Below, piece after piece: positions 15,372 to 24,392 of a stretch of 36,248 bases of DNA. Numbering within the stretch: the first letter of the stretch is position 1; each line of letters opens with the position of its first letter. Where the stretch lies: positions 1-36,248 of the forward strand of contig NZ_JQKH01000017.1 in the NCBI RefSeq assembly GCF_000745955.1, written 5' to 3'. Position numbers and translations under genes: made by a program. The notes under the pieces are model-generated. The model ran no database searches. It saw only the letters and a program-made list of their open reading frames with translations, and had not been told where the DNA came from. Origin of the DNA: Alysiella crassa DSM 2578 (lineage in GTDB: Bacteria; Pseudomonadota; Gammaproteobacteria; Burkholderiales; Neisseriaceae).

Positions 15372-16222
15372 TTAAACTTTGGCATCATGATTGTTTTTAA
15401 ACCATTTTTGGTAAATTTGGTCATAAGTACCATTTTTCTTAATATTTTCCAAACCCTTATTAATTTTTATCCAATAATTCGGTATTGCCCTTGCTCACGG
15501 CATACACCAGCATAGAATCGCCAGCGTTTGAATCAAAGTGGGTTAAAGCATATTCTTGTTTAATGGATTCATTTTTATTGGTAATCGCATAATAAGTCAA
15601 AGGGATAGAATCTCCCTCCACATGCGTTACTTCTTCTTGTGCCAAACCTTTGAATGTATTAAATAAACTATCATAAGATTTTGGTGTTACGCCCAACTCC
15701 ACCAATTTACGCTCACTATTGGTGCTTTTTTGCACGCCGACCACCACTTTGTCATCACGCAAATCTTGCGCGGATTTTACCAAAGAATCTTTTTTGCTCA
15801 AAATAGCGCGGTAGCCTTTGGCATAAGGATGACTCAATTCCGCTTTCGCTTGACGTTCTGGATTGGCTTCAAAAGAACCGACCAAAATCTGATACTTATT
15901 GCTCTCCAAGCTGGGGAACAAATTAGCGCGTGTATCGGGCAGCAAATTCACTTGAATTTTTTGGTCAGCCGCAATCGCTTGCAACAATTCCACTTCAAAA
16001 CCAGATGGTTGCCATTTTCATCACGTAAAGTCAAAGGCGGATAGCCCACGTCCACACCCACTACATAGGAACTGACTTTATCCGTATTTGCTACCGTAGT
16101 GCTGGTGCTTGGGTTGGGTGCGCTGGCTTGGGGTGTGGGTGGGGATTGTTTTGCGCCGTGTTGTCCGAACAGGCTGCCAAAGCCATTGCCACGAAAACGG
16201 GCAATAAATATTTCATTTTCAT
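15372..16222 (-). pseudogene. Amino-acid ABC transporter substrate-binding lipoprotein with three frameshifts
   Basis: Reading from the ATG at 16222, MKMKYLLPVFVAMALAACS gives a lipoprotein signal with lipobox LAAC. The frame then shifts near 16140-16155 (in a C-rich linker), giving KVSSYVVGVDVGYPPLTLRDENGN. It shifts again near 16001-16013 into VELLQAIAADQKIQVNLLP, and again at about 15465, in a run of five A, into ENIKKNGTYDQIYQKWFK. Joined, the roughly 283 codons form a full bacterial family 3 solute-binding protein for polar amino acids. Single-base shifts at three places mean either decay or sequence errors. No permease or ATPase gene is adjacent. Confidence 0.75.
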
Positions 16223-16533
16223 AAAAATCTCAACTATTAATTTAATTCAAATCAAAAAATACGCAAATTTTTATTGACAAATATACAATTAGAAATGCAG
16301 TTTCGTATTATACTTACTTTTTGAGAAAAAGAGTTATACAAAATAAATCGTATTGATGATTTTTTTACAGAAAAATCAAAATTTTGTGATAAAGTAGGTG
16401 TTGGTGTACTGAAAGGCAGCCTGAAAACCCAAATAATCTCCTGCTTGATTAATATAAATCAAAAATCAACATCAAAAAAATTAATAAAATAAGAACTTAT
16501 CATCATCAGGCAGCCTGAATAAGGAATTTTGAC
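16223..16533. other. AT-rich intergenic region, 311 bases
   Basis: No gene seen. It separates the divergent lipoprotein pseudogene and the formate/nitrite channel. It holds two AGGCAGCCTGAA copies (about 16412 and 16506). The first is preceded by GTGTACTGAA, identical to the outer end of the flanking insertion sequence. A near-palindrome TTGATT-AATATA-AATCAA lies at 16445-16462. It resembles an FNR site but has eight rather than four central bases. On the minus strand TATAAT near 16306-16311 could be the pseudogene's -10 box. Confidence 0.5.
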
Positions 16534-17301
16534 ATGAGTCATCTATTAAGCCCCAAAGAATTGTTGGCATACACCGCCGAAAAAGGCAAAATCAAAACCG
16601 AATTACCCATTTTAAGCATGATTTTATTGGGTTTTTTGGGTGGTGCGTTTATTTCATTGGGTTATTTAGCGTATTTGCGCGTGGTGGCAACCATGCCAGC
16701 AGAATTGGGGGGCTTAAGCACTTTTTTGGGTGCGGCGGTGTTTCCGATTGGCTTATTGGCGATTTTGTTGGGCGGCGGCGAGCTGATTACGGGCAATATG
16801 ATGGTGGTGCCTGTGGCAAGGTTTGCCAATAAAATCAACACATGGGCGTGGGTACGCAATTGGCTGTGGATTAGCGTGATGAATTTGCTGGGGGCGATGG
16901 CGGTGGCGTATGCCTTTGGGCATTATTTGGGGCTGACCGAAGGCGCATATTTGGCAAAAACCATTGCCACCGCCGAACACAAAATTCATGTGAGTTTTGG
17001 GCAAGCGGTGGTGTCGGGGATTGGTTGTAATTGGCTGGTGTGTTTGGCGGTGTGGTTGTGTTATTTGGCAAATGATATGGCGGGGAAAATTTTGGGGATT
17101 TGGTTTCCGATTATGATTTTTGTGTTGATAGGTTTTCAGCACGTGGTGGCGAATATGTTTGTGATTCCTGCCGCGATTTGGGGCGGCGCGGACATCACAT
17201 GGAGGCAATTTGTGTGGAATATGATTTCTGTATGGATAGGCAATGCGATTGGCGGCGCGGTTTTTGTGGGTGGGATTTATTTTTTGGCGTATCAAAAATA
17301 A
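16534..17301 (+). CDS. Formate/nitrite transporter (FNT family channel)
   Basis: A 255-residue inner-membrane protein with six helices forming an FNT channel protomer (pentameric in the family) that conducts formate, nitrite or similar small anions. Signatures: LGGAFISLGYL near residue 34, GGGELITGNM near 88, GIGCNWLVCLAVWL near 165 and GFQHVVANMF, whose His is the central pore histidine. Sequence alone does not separate FocA-like from NirC-like substrates. fhs, which uses formate, is in the window but 13 kb away. No nitrite reductase gene adjoins it. The start follows a DUS and AAGGAA. Confidence 0.85.
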   Translation: MSHLLSPKELLAYTAEKGKIKTELPILSMILLGFLGGAFISLGYLAYLRVVATMPAELGGLSTFLGAAVFPIGLLAILLGGGELITGNMMVVPVARFANKINTWAWVRNWLWISVMNLLGAMAVAYAFGHYLGLTEGAYLAKTIATAEHKIHVSFGQAVVSGIGCNWLVCLAVWLCYLANDMAGKILGIWFPIMIFVLIGFQHVVANMFVIPAAIWGGADITWRQFVWNMISVWIGNAIGGAVFVGGIYFLAYQK

Positions 17302-17326
17302 GTTTTCAGGCAGCCTGAAAACAAAA

Positions 17327-17362
17327 AACAAGCCTTTTAACAAAGAGTTAAAAGGCTTGTTT
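17327..17362 (-). terminator. Terminator for the min-oxyR operon
   Basis: AACAAGCCTTTTAAC (17327-17341), a five-base loop, and GTTAAAAGGCTTGTT (17347-17361). On the minus strand it is followed by TTTTTTGTTTTC, so it best serves oxyR. A palindromic DUS at 17304-17318 just before it may end the channel gene. Confidence 0.85.
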
Positions 17363-17379
17363 CAATAAAATGCTTACCC

Positions 17380-18306
17380 TTATTCATCATCTTCAATAAT
17401 GGTAACGCCTGCAATATTTGCCATCATAATGGCTTGTTTAATCGCCTGCAAAGCGCGTGGGCGCACAAAATGGCGGCGATACGCCAACAAAATACGGCGA
17501 TTTGGTACAGGAGGTTTAAACGGAATAATGGAGAACAACATATGGTCATTTTCCGTCAAAGCGGTGGCGGGCAAAATACTAATCCCCAAACCACTTGCTA
17601 CCATGTGGCGCACCGTATTGATGGAGCTGCCTTGCAAAGTATTGGTCAAACCATCAATGCGTTGGCGCGAAGCCAATTCTGAACAGCTACCCAATACTTG
17701 GTCGCGCATACAATTGCCTTCGGTCAGCAATAAAACACGTTCTGCCACCAAATCGTCTTGCGTGATTTCGTCCAATTCTTCAAACTGATGACCTTTTGGC
17801 ACAATCACAAAAAATGGCTCGTCATACAATGGAATGGTTACCACACCCGTTTCATGATACGGTTCAGCCACCACCAATGCGTCTAATTCACCGCGTTTCA
17901 GGCTGTCTGTCAGCGTATTGGTGTAATTTTCTTCCAACATCAATGGCATTTTCGGCGCAATTTCACGCAAACCCACAATCAATTTGGGCAATAAATACGG
18001 CGCAACCGTGAAAATCAAACCCAATTTGAATTGACCATCTAATTCATCTTGTTCTCGGCTGGCAAGCTGGCGAATCACCTCTGCCGCATCCAATACTTTT
18101 TTAGCTTGTGCCACAATACGCTCACCAGCCTGTGTGGTAATCACCTCATTGCTGCTGCGGTCAAACAGGGAAACGGACAATTCCTCTTCCAATTTCTTAA
18201 TCGCAATAGACAAAGTAGGCTGGCTTACATGACAACGCTGTGCAGCACGACCAAAATGACGCTCTTCTGCCACCGACACAATATAGCGTAATTCAGTTAA
18301 AGTCAT
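17380..18306 (-). CDS. oxyR: OxyR, peroxide-sensing LysR-type regulator
   Basis: A 308-residue cytosolic transcription factor. The N-terminal winged helix (residues 1-60, ELRYIVSVAEERHFGRAAQ, VSQPTLSIAIKKLEEEL) is followed by the LysR substrate domain. The redox pair is visible as Cys199 and Cys208 in EGNCMRDQVLGSCSEL, the same numbering as E. coli OxyR, where peroxide forms a disulfide between them. It starts four bases after the minE stop and so is the last gene of a minC-minD-minE-oxyR operon, an order known from Neisseria gonorrhoeae. Confidence 0.95.
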   Translation of the reverse strand: MTLTELRYIVSVAEERHFGRAAQRCHVSQPTLSIAIKKLEEELSVSLFDRSSNEVITTQAGERIVAQAKKVLDAAEVIRQLASREQDELDGQFKLGLIFTVAPYLLPKLIVGLREIAPKMPLMLEENYTNTLTDSLKRGELDALVVAEPYHETGVVTIPLYDEPFFVIVPKGHQFEELDEITQDDLVAERVLLLTEGNCMRDQVLGSCSELASRQRIDGLTNTLQGSSINTVRHMVASGLGISILPATALTENDHMLFSIIPFKPPVPNRRILLAYRRHFVRPRALQAIKQAIMMANIAGVTIIEDDE

Positions 18307-18310
18307 GGTG

Positions 18311-18628
18311 TTAGCTTTCCGCTTGAGTAGGCAAAGGCAAATCGCTGCTCACATCAGTGCGTTTACTTTCAGGCAGCGTGATGTTTAATTCCAGCATATC
18401 AATGCCATCGCGTTTTTCGTGTGAAATATTGATGTCGTTCAATTCAATTTTCACATATTTAGACAATACTTCCAGCAATTCTTTTTGCAAAGTGGGCAAA
18501 TAATCAGGCGTATTATTATCCGTATTGTGCGTATTGCGTTCTTGCGCGATGATGATTTGCAGACGGTCGCGTGCCACATTTGCCGTTTTCTGATTGCGTT
18601 TGCCAAACAAAAATTCAAAAATAGACAT
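18311..18628 (-). CDS. minE: Cell-division topological specificity factor MinE
   Basis: A 105-residue protein that displaces MinC from MinD and stimulates MinD ATPase, driving the oscillation that places the septum. The membrane-targeting start [12 protein letters not shown] and the anti-MinCD stretch [14 protein letters not shown] are clear, followed by the topological specificity domain ([20 protein letters not shown]). It is about 15 residues longer than most MinE owing to a polar tail after LNITLPES and a small NTHNTDNN insertion. The minD stop is three bases upstream. Confidence 0.93.
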   Translation of the reverse strand: MSIFEFLFGKRNQKTANVARDRLQIIIAQERNTHNTDNNTPDYLPTLQKELLEVLSKYVKIELNDINISHEKRDGIDMLELNITLPESKRTDVSSDLPLPTQAES

Positions 18629-18631
18629 AGC

Positions 18632-19447
18632 TTACTTGCCTCCAAATAAGCGTTGGAAGAAACTTTTTTTCACAGGTTCAAGGAAACGAATTTCGCGGTT
18701 TTCGCCCAATAAGCGTGCCACCACGTCTTTATAAGCCTCCGCCGCATTCGCATTGTCCTGATGAATCACAGGCGAGCCCGCGTTAGATGCTTGCAACACA
18801 TTTTGCGATTCAGGAATCACGCCCAACAATGGGATACGCAAAATATCTTGAATGTCTTGCACCGACAACATTTCGCCTTTTGCCACGCGCTCTGGCGAAT
18901 AGCGTGTAATCAACAAATGCTCTTTTACGGTTTGACCGCGTTCTGCTTTGCGTGATTTGCTTTGCAAAATGCCCAAAATGCGGTCAGAGTCGCGCACGGA
19001 AGACACTTCAGGGTTGGTGGTAACAATCGCTTCATCAGCAAAATACAATGCCATCAACGCACCCGTTTCAATGCCCGCAGGCGAGTCGCAAATAATGTAT
19101 TCAAAACGCAAACTTTGGATTAATTCCGCCAAAATGCGTTCCACGCCTGCTTTGTTCAACGCTTCTTTGTCGCGGGTTTGTGAAGCAGGCAGAATGTACA
19201 AATTATCGCAATGTTTGTCTTTAATCAGGGCTTGATTCAACGTGGCTTCTTTTTGAATCACATTAATCAAATCGTACACCACACGGCGTTCACAGCCCAT
19301 CACCAAGTCCAGATTACGCAAACCCACGTCAAAGTCAATCACACACGTTTTGTGTCCGCGCAACGCCAAACCTGAAGCGATGCTGGCGGAAGTGGTGGTT
19401 TTACCCACACCGCCTTTACCAGAAGTTACTACAATAATTTTTGCCAC
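18632..19447 (-). CDS. minD: Septum-site-determining ATPase MinD
   Basis: A 271-residue peripheral membrane ATPase. The deviant Walker A motif GKGGVGKTT (residues 10-18, signature Lys11 and Lys16), the FDVGLRNLDL switch and the CDSPAGIE Walker B region are present. The C-terminus ends in an amphipathic helix (KKSFFQRLFGGK) for membrane binding. It recruits MinC and MinE. It follows minC after 77 bases that include a palindromic DUS (about 19507), which may lower read-through between the two. Confidence 0.97.
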   Translation of the reverse strand: MAKIIVVTSGKGGVGKTTTSASIASGLALRGHKTCVIDFDVGLRNLDLVMGCERRVVYDLINVIQKEATLNQALIKDKHCDNLYILPASQTRDKEALNKAGVERILAELIQSLRFEYIICDSPAGIETGALMALYFADEAIVTTNPEVSSVRDSDRILGILQSKSRKAERGQTVKEHLLITRYSPERVAKGEMLSVQDIQDILRIPLLGVIPESQNVLQASNAGSPVIHQDNANAAEAYKDVVARLLGENREIRFLEPVKKSFFQRLFGGK

Positions 19448-19524
19448 GTTATGGCTCCTTATGTTGAAAAGTAAAACAAATTAAACAAATTTATGGGGAA
19501 AATGTTTTCAGGCTGCCTGAAAAC

Positions 19525-20586
19525 TTATTCCGCTACAATAGATGAAATGGCTAAACGGTCATCTTGCAATTCAATCCGCACGGCTTGTTTGGCAAGATGA
19601 TTGGGCAATTTTTGCTCAAATGTGCGATAGATTCCTGCAATGGATACCAATTCCGCTTGCATGGATTGCACAAAAATCCGCGCTTTGCGGTCGCCCGAAG
19701 CACCTGCCAATGCACGTCCACGCAAGGGCGCGTAAATGTGAATATTGCCATCGGCAATCACTTCCGCCCCTGGGCTAACAATGCCCAAGACAATCAAATC
19801 GGCTTTTTCTGCGTAAATTTGCTGTCCTGTGCGCACGGGCGTGGACACCACGATGGTTTGTTTGGCTTCGCTAATGCTGACGATTTCGCCTTTGGCTTCG
19901 CCGTCTTCGCTGGTTAATTCGGTGCTGTTGGCTTCGGCTAATTTTTGTGCTTCTTCGGGCGACAATTCTACCAATTCGGCAGGTTTTGCCATTTCTACGG
20001 TTTTGATGGCGGAATTGTCGTTGGCGAGAATATCGTCATCTTGTTCTGTTGTTTGTGCTTCGCTTTTTGCAGATGGGGTATCGGTTTGCTTGTCATCATC
20101 GGATTCGCCGAATAATTCGCGGGCGAATGCGTCTGCGGCGTCTTCTTCTGTGGCGGCTGAATTTTCAGGCTGCCCACCATTGTTTTCGGTGGCTTGTGCA
20201 TTTTCTGCAACAGTTTCTGTGTTCTCCGTATTTTCTGATGATGGCGTGTCGCTTTTTTCGGCGGATTCGCTGGCGGAGGGGGCGATTTTTTCGGGAAAAA
20301 ACACCAAGTTATGCGTTTTTGCATAATTTTCCCACGCCACATCGGTGTGGCGCAAACCGATTACTTTTAATTCGTGTTCAGCAAATAAAGCCAAAATCTC
20401 TGCCAAAGGCAAGGTTTCGCCGTCTTCAATTTGCTGTGCATCTAAAATAAAGGGCAATGCTTTAAATTTCAAGTAATTGCTGTGTTGTTCTTGTAAAGTT
20501 TGGCGGATATTATCCAAAACATGGTCTTGCAATTGGATAGACAAAGCGTCCAAATGTGCGGATTTGACACTAAAAGCTGGTTTCAT
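19525..20586 (-). CDS. minC: Septum-site-determining protein MinC with an unusually long acidic linker
   Basis: A 353-residue FtsZ inhibitor; most MinC proteins are about 230-240. The N-terminal FtsZ-inhibiting domain (residues 1-100) and the C-terminal beta-helical MinD-binding domain (about 243-330, with RTGQ at 252-255 in place of the usual RSGQ, and [16 protein letters not shown]) are normal. Between them lies a linker of about 140 residues (103-240) rich in Glu, Asp, Ser, Thr, Asn and Ala, with ENTENTE and ESDDDK runs. A DUS relic at about 20165 encodes GGQPENS within it. First gene of the min-oxyR operon. No clear ribosome site precedes the ATG at 20586. Confidence 0.95.
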   Translation of the reverse strand: MKPAFSVKSAHLDALSIQLQDHVLDNIRQTLQEQHSNYLKFKALPFILDAQQIEDGETLPLAEILALFAEHELKVIGLRHTDVAWENYAKTHNLVFFPEKIAPSASESAEKSDTPSSENTENTETVAENAQATENNGGQPENSAATEEDAADAFARELFGESDDDKQTDTPSAKSEAQTTEQDDDILANDNSAIKTVEMAKPAELVELSPEEAQKLAEANSTELTSEDGEAKGEIVSISEAKQTIVVSTPVRTGQQIYAEKADLIVLGIVSPGAEVIADGNIHIYAPLRGRALAGASGDRKARIFVQSMQAELVSIAGIYRTFEQKLPNHLAKQAVRIELQDDRLAISSIVAE

Positions 20587-20888
20587 GGCATATCAAAAAT
20601 GTGATTGTTTTATTCAATGGTGAAGTGTAACTCATTTTAGCATTACTCTTCAATAGTAAACATTTATCAGGCTGCCTTTTGTGGGTAGAAATGGACGTAA
20701 AAGGTTAGCTGGGGGTTTTCAGGCTGCCTTATTTTTGTAGGGTAGTGAAAGGCAGCCTGAAACTGCGTGGGTGCAATTTCACTTCTGCGACTATAGCAAA
20801 CGTCAGTATTTCCCACACCATCAGGCAGCCTGAAAGCTCATTTTCCTTTACAATACACGCATTCACATTTCCCTATCTCCAATCCAAA
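20587..20888. other. Intergenic region between divergent minC and parE, 302 bases
   Basis: No gene seen. It contains four DUS or DUS-like copies: a broken one near 20668, and complete ones near 20717, 20751 and 20823. A solitary CREE-type terminus lies at 20777-20798. Promoters for minC and parE should lie here, but no convincing -35/-10 pair stands out. An open frame extends parE upstream to 20745 through these repeats and is not accepted as coding. Confidence 0.55.
20777..20798. repeat. Solitary terminus of the CREE-like element family
   Basis: CTTCTGCGACTATAGCA (with TTTCA before it) is the inverse complement of the left end of the element at 853-961, matching 21 of 22 bases. No core or second end is found nearby, so this is a relic or a solo end. 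It lies about 90 bases before the parE start. Confidence 0.6.
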
Positions 20889-22877
20889 ATGACAAAAAAA
20901 CCATCTTATTCCGAAGAAAGCATTAAAGTTCTCAAAGGTTTAGAGCCTGTCAAAGAACGCCCTGGTATGTACACCCGCACCGATTCGCCCACCCACATCA
21001 TTCAAGAAGTGATAGACAATGCCGCAGACGAAGCATTGGGCGGACACGCCACACAAATTGACGTACAAATCCACCCCGACCATTCCATTACCGTGCGCGA
21101 CAACGGGCGCGGCATTCCCACAGGCTTGCACCCGATTGAGCAAATTCCCGTTATTGAACTGGTGTTTACCCAGCTCCACGCAGGCGGCAAATTCAACAAA
21201 AAAGACGGCAATGGCGCATACGCCTTTTCAGGCGGTTTGCACGGCGTGGGCGTTTCGGTTACCAACGCCCTGTCCACGCGCTTGGAAGTCAGCGTCAAAC
21301 GCGAAGGCAAAATCTCACGCATCGTGTTCGCGCATGGCGAAGTGCTTGAACCGCTACACGAAATCGGCAAATGCAGCCCCAAAGACACAGGCACCGAAAT
21401 CCGCGTTTACCCCGACCCCAAATACTTTGAACAAGCCAACTACAATTTAACCGAATTAGAACGCCTGCTCCGCGCCAAAGCCGTGTTATTACAAGGCGTG
21501 AGCGTGTCGCTAACGCGCCACATCAAAGGGCAGCCTGAAAATACCGCCCACACCCAAACATGGCATTATCCGCAAGGTTTACGCAGCTATCTTGCCGATT
21601 TATTGGTAAACGCACAAGAAATCGCCCCCATTTTCGCCAGCGAAAACCACATTTCAGGCAGCCACGAAGATTTCCGCGAAGGCGAAGGCGCGGCATTCGC
21701 TCTCACATGGCTGGAAGAAGGCAGTTGCGCCAACGAAAGCTACGTCAATCTCATTCCCACGCCATTGGGCGGCACGCACGAAGCAGGTTTAAAACAAGCC
21801 ACGTTCAATGCCGTAAACAATTTCATCAATCACCACAACCTGTTACTGCGTGGTGTCAAATTGCAAAGCGATGACGTATTCAGCCGCGTGGCGTTTGTGC
21901 TGTCCGCGCGCGTGCTTGACCCCCAATTCCAAGGGCAAACCAAAGACAAACTCACCAACCGAGACGCGCTCAAACTGGTTGCCACCGTGTGTGCCGACCC
22001 ATTGGAATTGTGGCTCAATCAAAACGTGGAAATCGGCAAGAAAATCGCGGATTTGGCAATTAAACAAGCCCAAGCGCGTATGCGTTCCGTGAAAAAAGTG
22101 GAAAAGAAAAAAGGCTCTGGCGTGGCGGTTTTACCAGGCAAATTGACCGATTGCGAAAGCGAAGACGTGCGCGAAAACGAATTGTTTTTGGTAGAAGGCG
22201 ATTCGGCTGGCGGTTCAGCCAAATTGGCGCGCGACAAACGCTTTCAGGCAGTTTTGCCCTTGCGCGGTAAAGTATTGAACAGCTTTGAAATTCACAAAGA
22301 CCAACTGTTTGGCAATGCCGAAATCCACGACATTTCCGTGGCGATTGGCGTGGACCCGCACGGCGCAAATGACGATGTGGATTTAAGCGGTTTGCGTTAC
22401 GGCAAAATCGCCATTTTGTCCGATGCAGACGTGGACGGCGCACACATTCAAGTGTTGCTTTTGACGCTTTTTTACCGTCATTTTCCGAAATTGGTGGCAA
22501 ATGGCAACATTTATGTGGCACAACCACCGCTTTTCCGCGTGGACGTGAACGCGCAAGGCAAAAACAAACCCGCCCGCAAATTGTACGCGCTGGACGAAAA
22601 CGAATTGAAAGCCATCTTGGAACGATTGAGCAGCGAAAAAATCCGCGAAAATGGTTTTTCCATCAGCCGATTCAAAGGCTTGGGCGAGATGAATCCTGAC
22701 CAACTGAAAGACACCACCTTGCACCCCGACACACGCAGGCTGCTGCAAGTGCAAATCCCCACACAAGACACGGCACACACCGAAACCGTGTTCCTGAAAC
22801 TGATGGGCAAGGGCGAAGCGGCAAGTCGCCGCGCGTGGATGGAAGCCGAAGGGGATAAGGCGGAAGGGGATATTTGA
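20889..22877 (+). CDS. parE: DNA topoisomerase IV subunit B
   Basis: A 662-residue ATPase subunit that, with ParC, decatenates daughter chromosomes. The GHKL ATPase has EVIDNAADEALGG with Glu40 and Asn44, DNGRGIP, and GLHGVGVSVTNALS. The TOPRIM domain has EGDSAGGS at 436-443 and DADVDG at 512-517. The length (ParE about 630-660, GyrB about 800) and the LRGKVLNSFE segment favour ParE over GyrB. The start at 20889 (MTKKPSYSEESIKVLKGLEPV) matches the family N-terminus. parC is not in the window. Confidence 0.95.
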   Translation: MTKKPSYSEESIKVLKGLEPVKERPGMYTRTDSPTHIIQEVIDNAADEALGGHATQIDVQIHPDHSITVRDNGRGIPTGLHPIEQIPVIELVFTQLHAGGKFNKKDGNGAYAFSGGLHGVGVSVTNALSTRLEVSVKREGKISRIVFAHGEVLEPLHEIGKCSPKDTGTEIRVYPDPKYFEQANYNLTELERLLRAKAVLLQGVSVSLTRHIKGQPENTAHTQTWHYPQGLRSYLADLLVNAQEIAPIFASENHISGSHEDFREGEGAAFALTWLEEGSCANESYVNLIPTPLGGTHEAGLKQATFNAVNNFINHHNLLLRGVKLQSDDVFSRVAFVLSARVLDPQFQGQTKDKLTNRDALKLVATVCADPLELWLNQNVEIGKKIADLAIKQAQARMRSVKKVEKKKGSGVAVLPGKLTDCESEDVRENELFLVEGDSAGGSAKLARDKRFQAVLPLRGKVLNSFEIHKDQLFGNAEIHDISVAIGVDPHGANDDVDLSGLRYGKIAILSDADVDGAHIQVLLLTLFYRHFPKLVANGNIYVAQPPLFRVDVNAQGKNKPARKLYALDENELKAILERLSSEKIRENGFSISRFKGLGEMNPDQLKDTTLHPDTRRLLQVQIPTQDTAHTETVFLKLMGKGEAASRRAWMEAEGDKAEGDI

Positions 22878-22882
22878 AATTT

Positions 22883-22948
22883 GTAGGTCGGGCATTTATG
22901 CCCGACATGATGACGGTATATTGTGTCGGGCATAAATGCCCGACCTAC
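22883..22948. repeat. REPIN with GTCGGGCAT stem
   Basis: Arms at 22883-22907 and 22924-22948 are perfect 25-base inverse complements. Each arm is GTAG followed by the hairpin GTCGGGCAT-TT-ATGCCCGAC. The 66-base unit begins six bases after the parE stop, so it may also serve as a terminator. Confidence 0.75.
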
Positions 22949-23013
22949 GGAAACTACACTTGTTTTCAGGCAGCCTGAAAACCAAGAATAAACCAAGAAT
23001 AAGGTATAGAAAT

Positions 23014-23754
23014 ATGAAAAATAACCATATTATTCCATGTTATCTTTTTGAATGGGGCTGGGAAACAGCGATTAATGAACATTTGTTTGAAAAAGAAATT
23101 ACACCTAATCAAATGTATTTTGTGATACAAAACAATGATTTTAATCCACATTCCAGTTGGAACAATCATCAAAAAATCAGTGAAACAGAAATCGGTCAAG
23201 GTAAAGTCTTTTTGCAATGCAGCCGTTATGCGGAAGTGAATGGTGTGGAATGGACAGGCGATGAAATGGATTTTATGAAAATTATCATCGGTAAAATCTT
23301 AAAAATCAATTTGTTAAAGGATTATTCAGAAAGCACGCAAACTTTTCCTGCGTATCATGATTTAACGCCTGTTTATCAAATTTATGTTAATTATATTTTT
23401 GATTTAAAAGATTATTTATACAATCAAAATATTGATGAACTTGTCCCATTGAAATTAATAGGAAACATTCCTTTTTGTTATTTGCATCATCATGATGATT
23501 GTGATGTTTATGCTGATTTATTCAATGATAATACGATTGTGATTGAAGTGAATTTGTCAGAATATGCACATCAAGTTTATGTAATTGTGAAAGAAAATAT
23601 TGAAAATACAATGGTTTTTTCTATAAGATTGGCGATGGAACATTTTTGCGATACTGAAACGTATCAACTGGCGGATTATCGGCTTAATGCAGATGAAGTG
23701 AATGTGTTTGCGGTATCTAATCCGATTTGCCAAGCGTTTTTTCAGGCAGCCTGA
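23014..23754 (+). CDS. Protein of unknown function
   Basis: A 246-residue, acidic, probably cytosolic protein without membrane helices or signal peptide. It is rich in aromatic residues and histidine, with a LHHHDDCDVYADL stretch near residue 160 that could bind metal. No family recognised. The ATG at 23014 has AAGGTA upstream; an extended frame runs back through a DUS and part of the REPIN and is rejected. The gene is AT-rich relative to parE, which suggests an acquired gene. Its last codons CAG GCA GCC TGA are a DUS, giving a QAA ending, and the next gene starts 11 bases later. Confidence 0.65.
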   Translation: MKNNHIIPCYLFEWGWETAINEHLFEKEITPNQMYFVIQNNDFNPHSSWNNHQKISETEIGQGKVFLQCSRYAEVNGVEWTGDEMDFMKIIIGKILKINLLKDYSESTQTFPAYHDLTPVYQIYVNYIFDLKDYLYNQNIDELVPLKLIGNIPFCYLHHHDDCDVYADLFNDNTIVIEVNLSEYAHQVYVIVKENIENTMVFSIRLAMEHFCDTETYQLADYRLNADEVNVFAVSNPICQAFFQAA

Positions 23755-23765
23755 AAGAACACAAA

Positions 23766-24392
23766 ATGAAAATCAAACAATATTTTCTGAATTACCCTAA
23801 TTTTAAAAAAGCCCAAACAATTTACTGGATAACTTTGTTTCTATTGGGTATCTTTGTTGAATGGGTTTATTTTCCTGTTTGTTTTATTGTGGGTTTGCTC
23901 GCTTTGATGTTGGGCGTGGGGCAAAACGAAGATTTTTTATTTCAACGAGAAATCAATCCCCGATTAACAGGTTTTTATCATTTATTGGCAATCATGCCCA
24001 TATTTGCTTTTCTGGCTTTTCTTTTTGAGATGATTGCCAGCATTCAAGTTTGGGTAACATTTTTACTGGTTACACCGCCACATCTCTTTTTTCATCAACA
24101 ATTTAAATGGATTGCAGAACAGCATAATCAATCTATCATCGCCCAACAAACCCCCACTTCGCCTAACGAAAAAACTGCGTCAAATGAATTAACGCCATTT
24201 CGTGAAGCCCCATTTATTCACAAAACATGGCGAGCGTTATTGGCAATCATGTTGATGATAATTGGCTTATTTTTATTTTTTTCTATTATGTATCAATGGT
24301 TTGAAACAGGTCGGATGCCCAATGAAAAAGCTGGATTGATGTTGGGATTGGGATTGGGGGCGATTTTTAAGGGTGCGGATTTACTGAAATAA
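23766..24392 (+). CDS. Membrane protein of unknown function
   Basis: A 208-residue protein with about five hydrophobic segments: two near residues 18-50, two near 68-105 and one at 155-178. A polar stretch lies between (about 120-150, QQTPTSPNEKTASNEL). The final GLMLGLGLGAIFKGADLL is glycine-rich and may insert. No family recognised. It lies 11 bases after the preceding gene and probably shares its transcript, though the DUS at the upstream stop could attenuate it. Low GC like its neighbours. Confidence 0.6.
   Translation: MKIKQYFLNYPNFKKAQTIYWITLFLLGIFVEWVYFPVCFIVGLLALMLGVGQNEDFLFQREINPRLTGFYHLLAIMPIFAFLAFLFEMIASIQVWVTFLLVTPPHLFFHQQFKWIAEQHNQSIIAQQTPTSPNEKTASNELTPFREAPFIHKTWRALLAIMLMIIGLFLFFSIMYQWFETGRMPNEKAGLMLGLGLGAIFKGADLLK

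Noticed and set aside
16445-16462. FNR-type site before the formate/nitrite channel
   Set aside because: TTGAT and ATCAA are separated by eight bases instead of four, so it does not fit the consensus; kept only as a near-palindrome.
16753-17343. 196-residue minus-strand frame opposite the formate/nitrite channel
   Set aside because: Histidine- and asparagine-rich shadow translation of a clear membrane channel gene.
19829-20326. 165-residue plus-strand reading frame opposite minC
   Set aside because: Serine-rich antisense shadow of the acidic MinC linker, without a ribosome site or family features.
20745-20888. N-terminal extension of ParE by 48 residues
   Set aside because: It runs through two DUS and a CREE terminus; the family N-terminus begins at 20889.
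22936-23013. Extension of the unknown gene after parE
   Set aside because: It would begin inside the REPIN and pass through a DUS; the ATG at 23014 has its own ribosome site.
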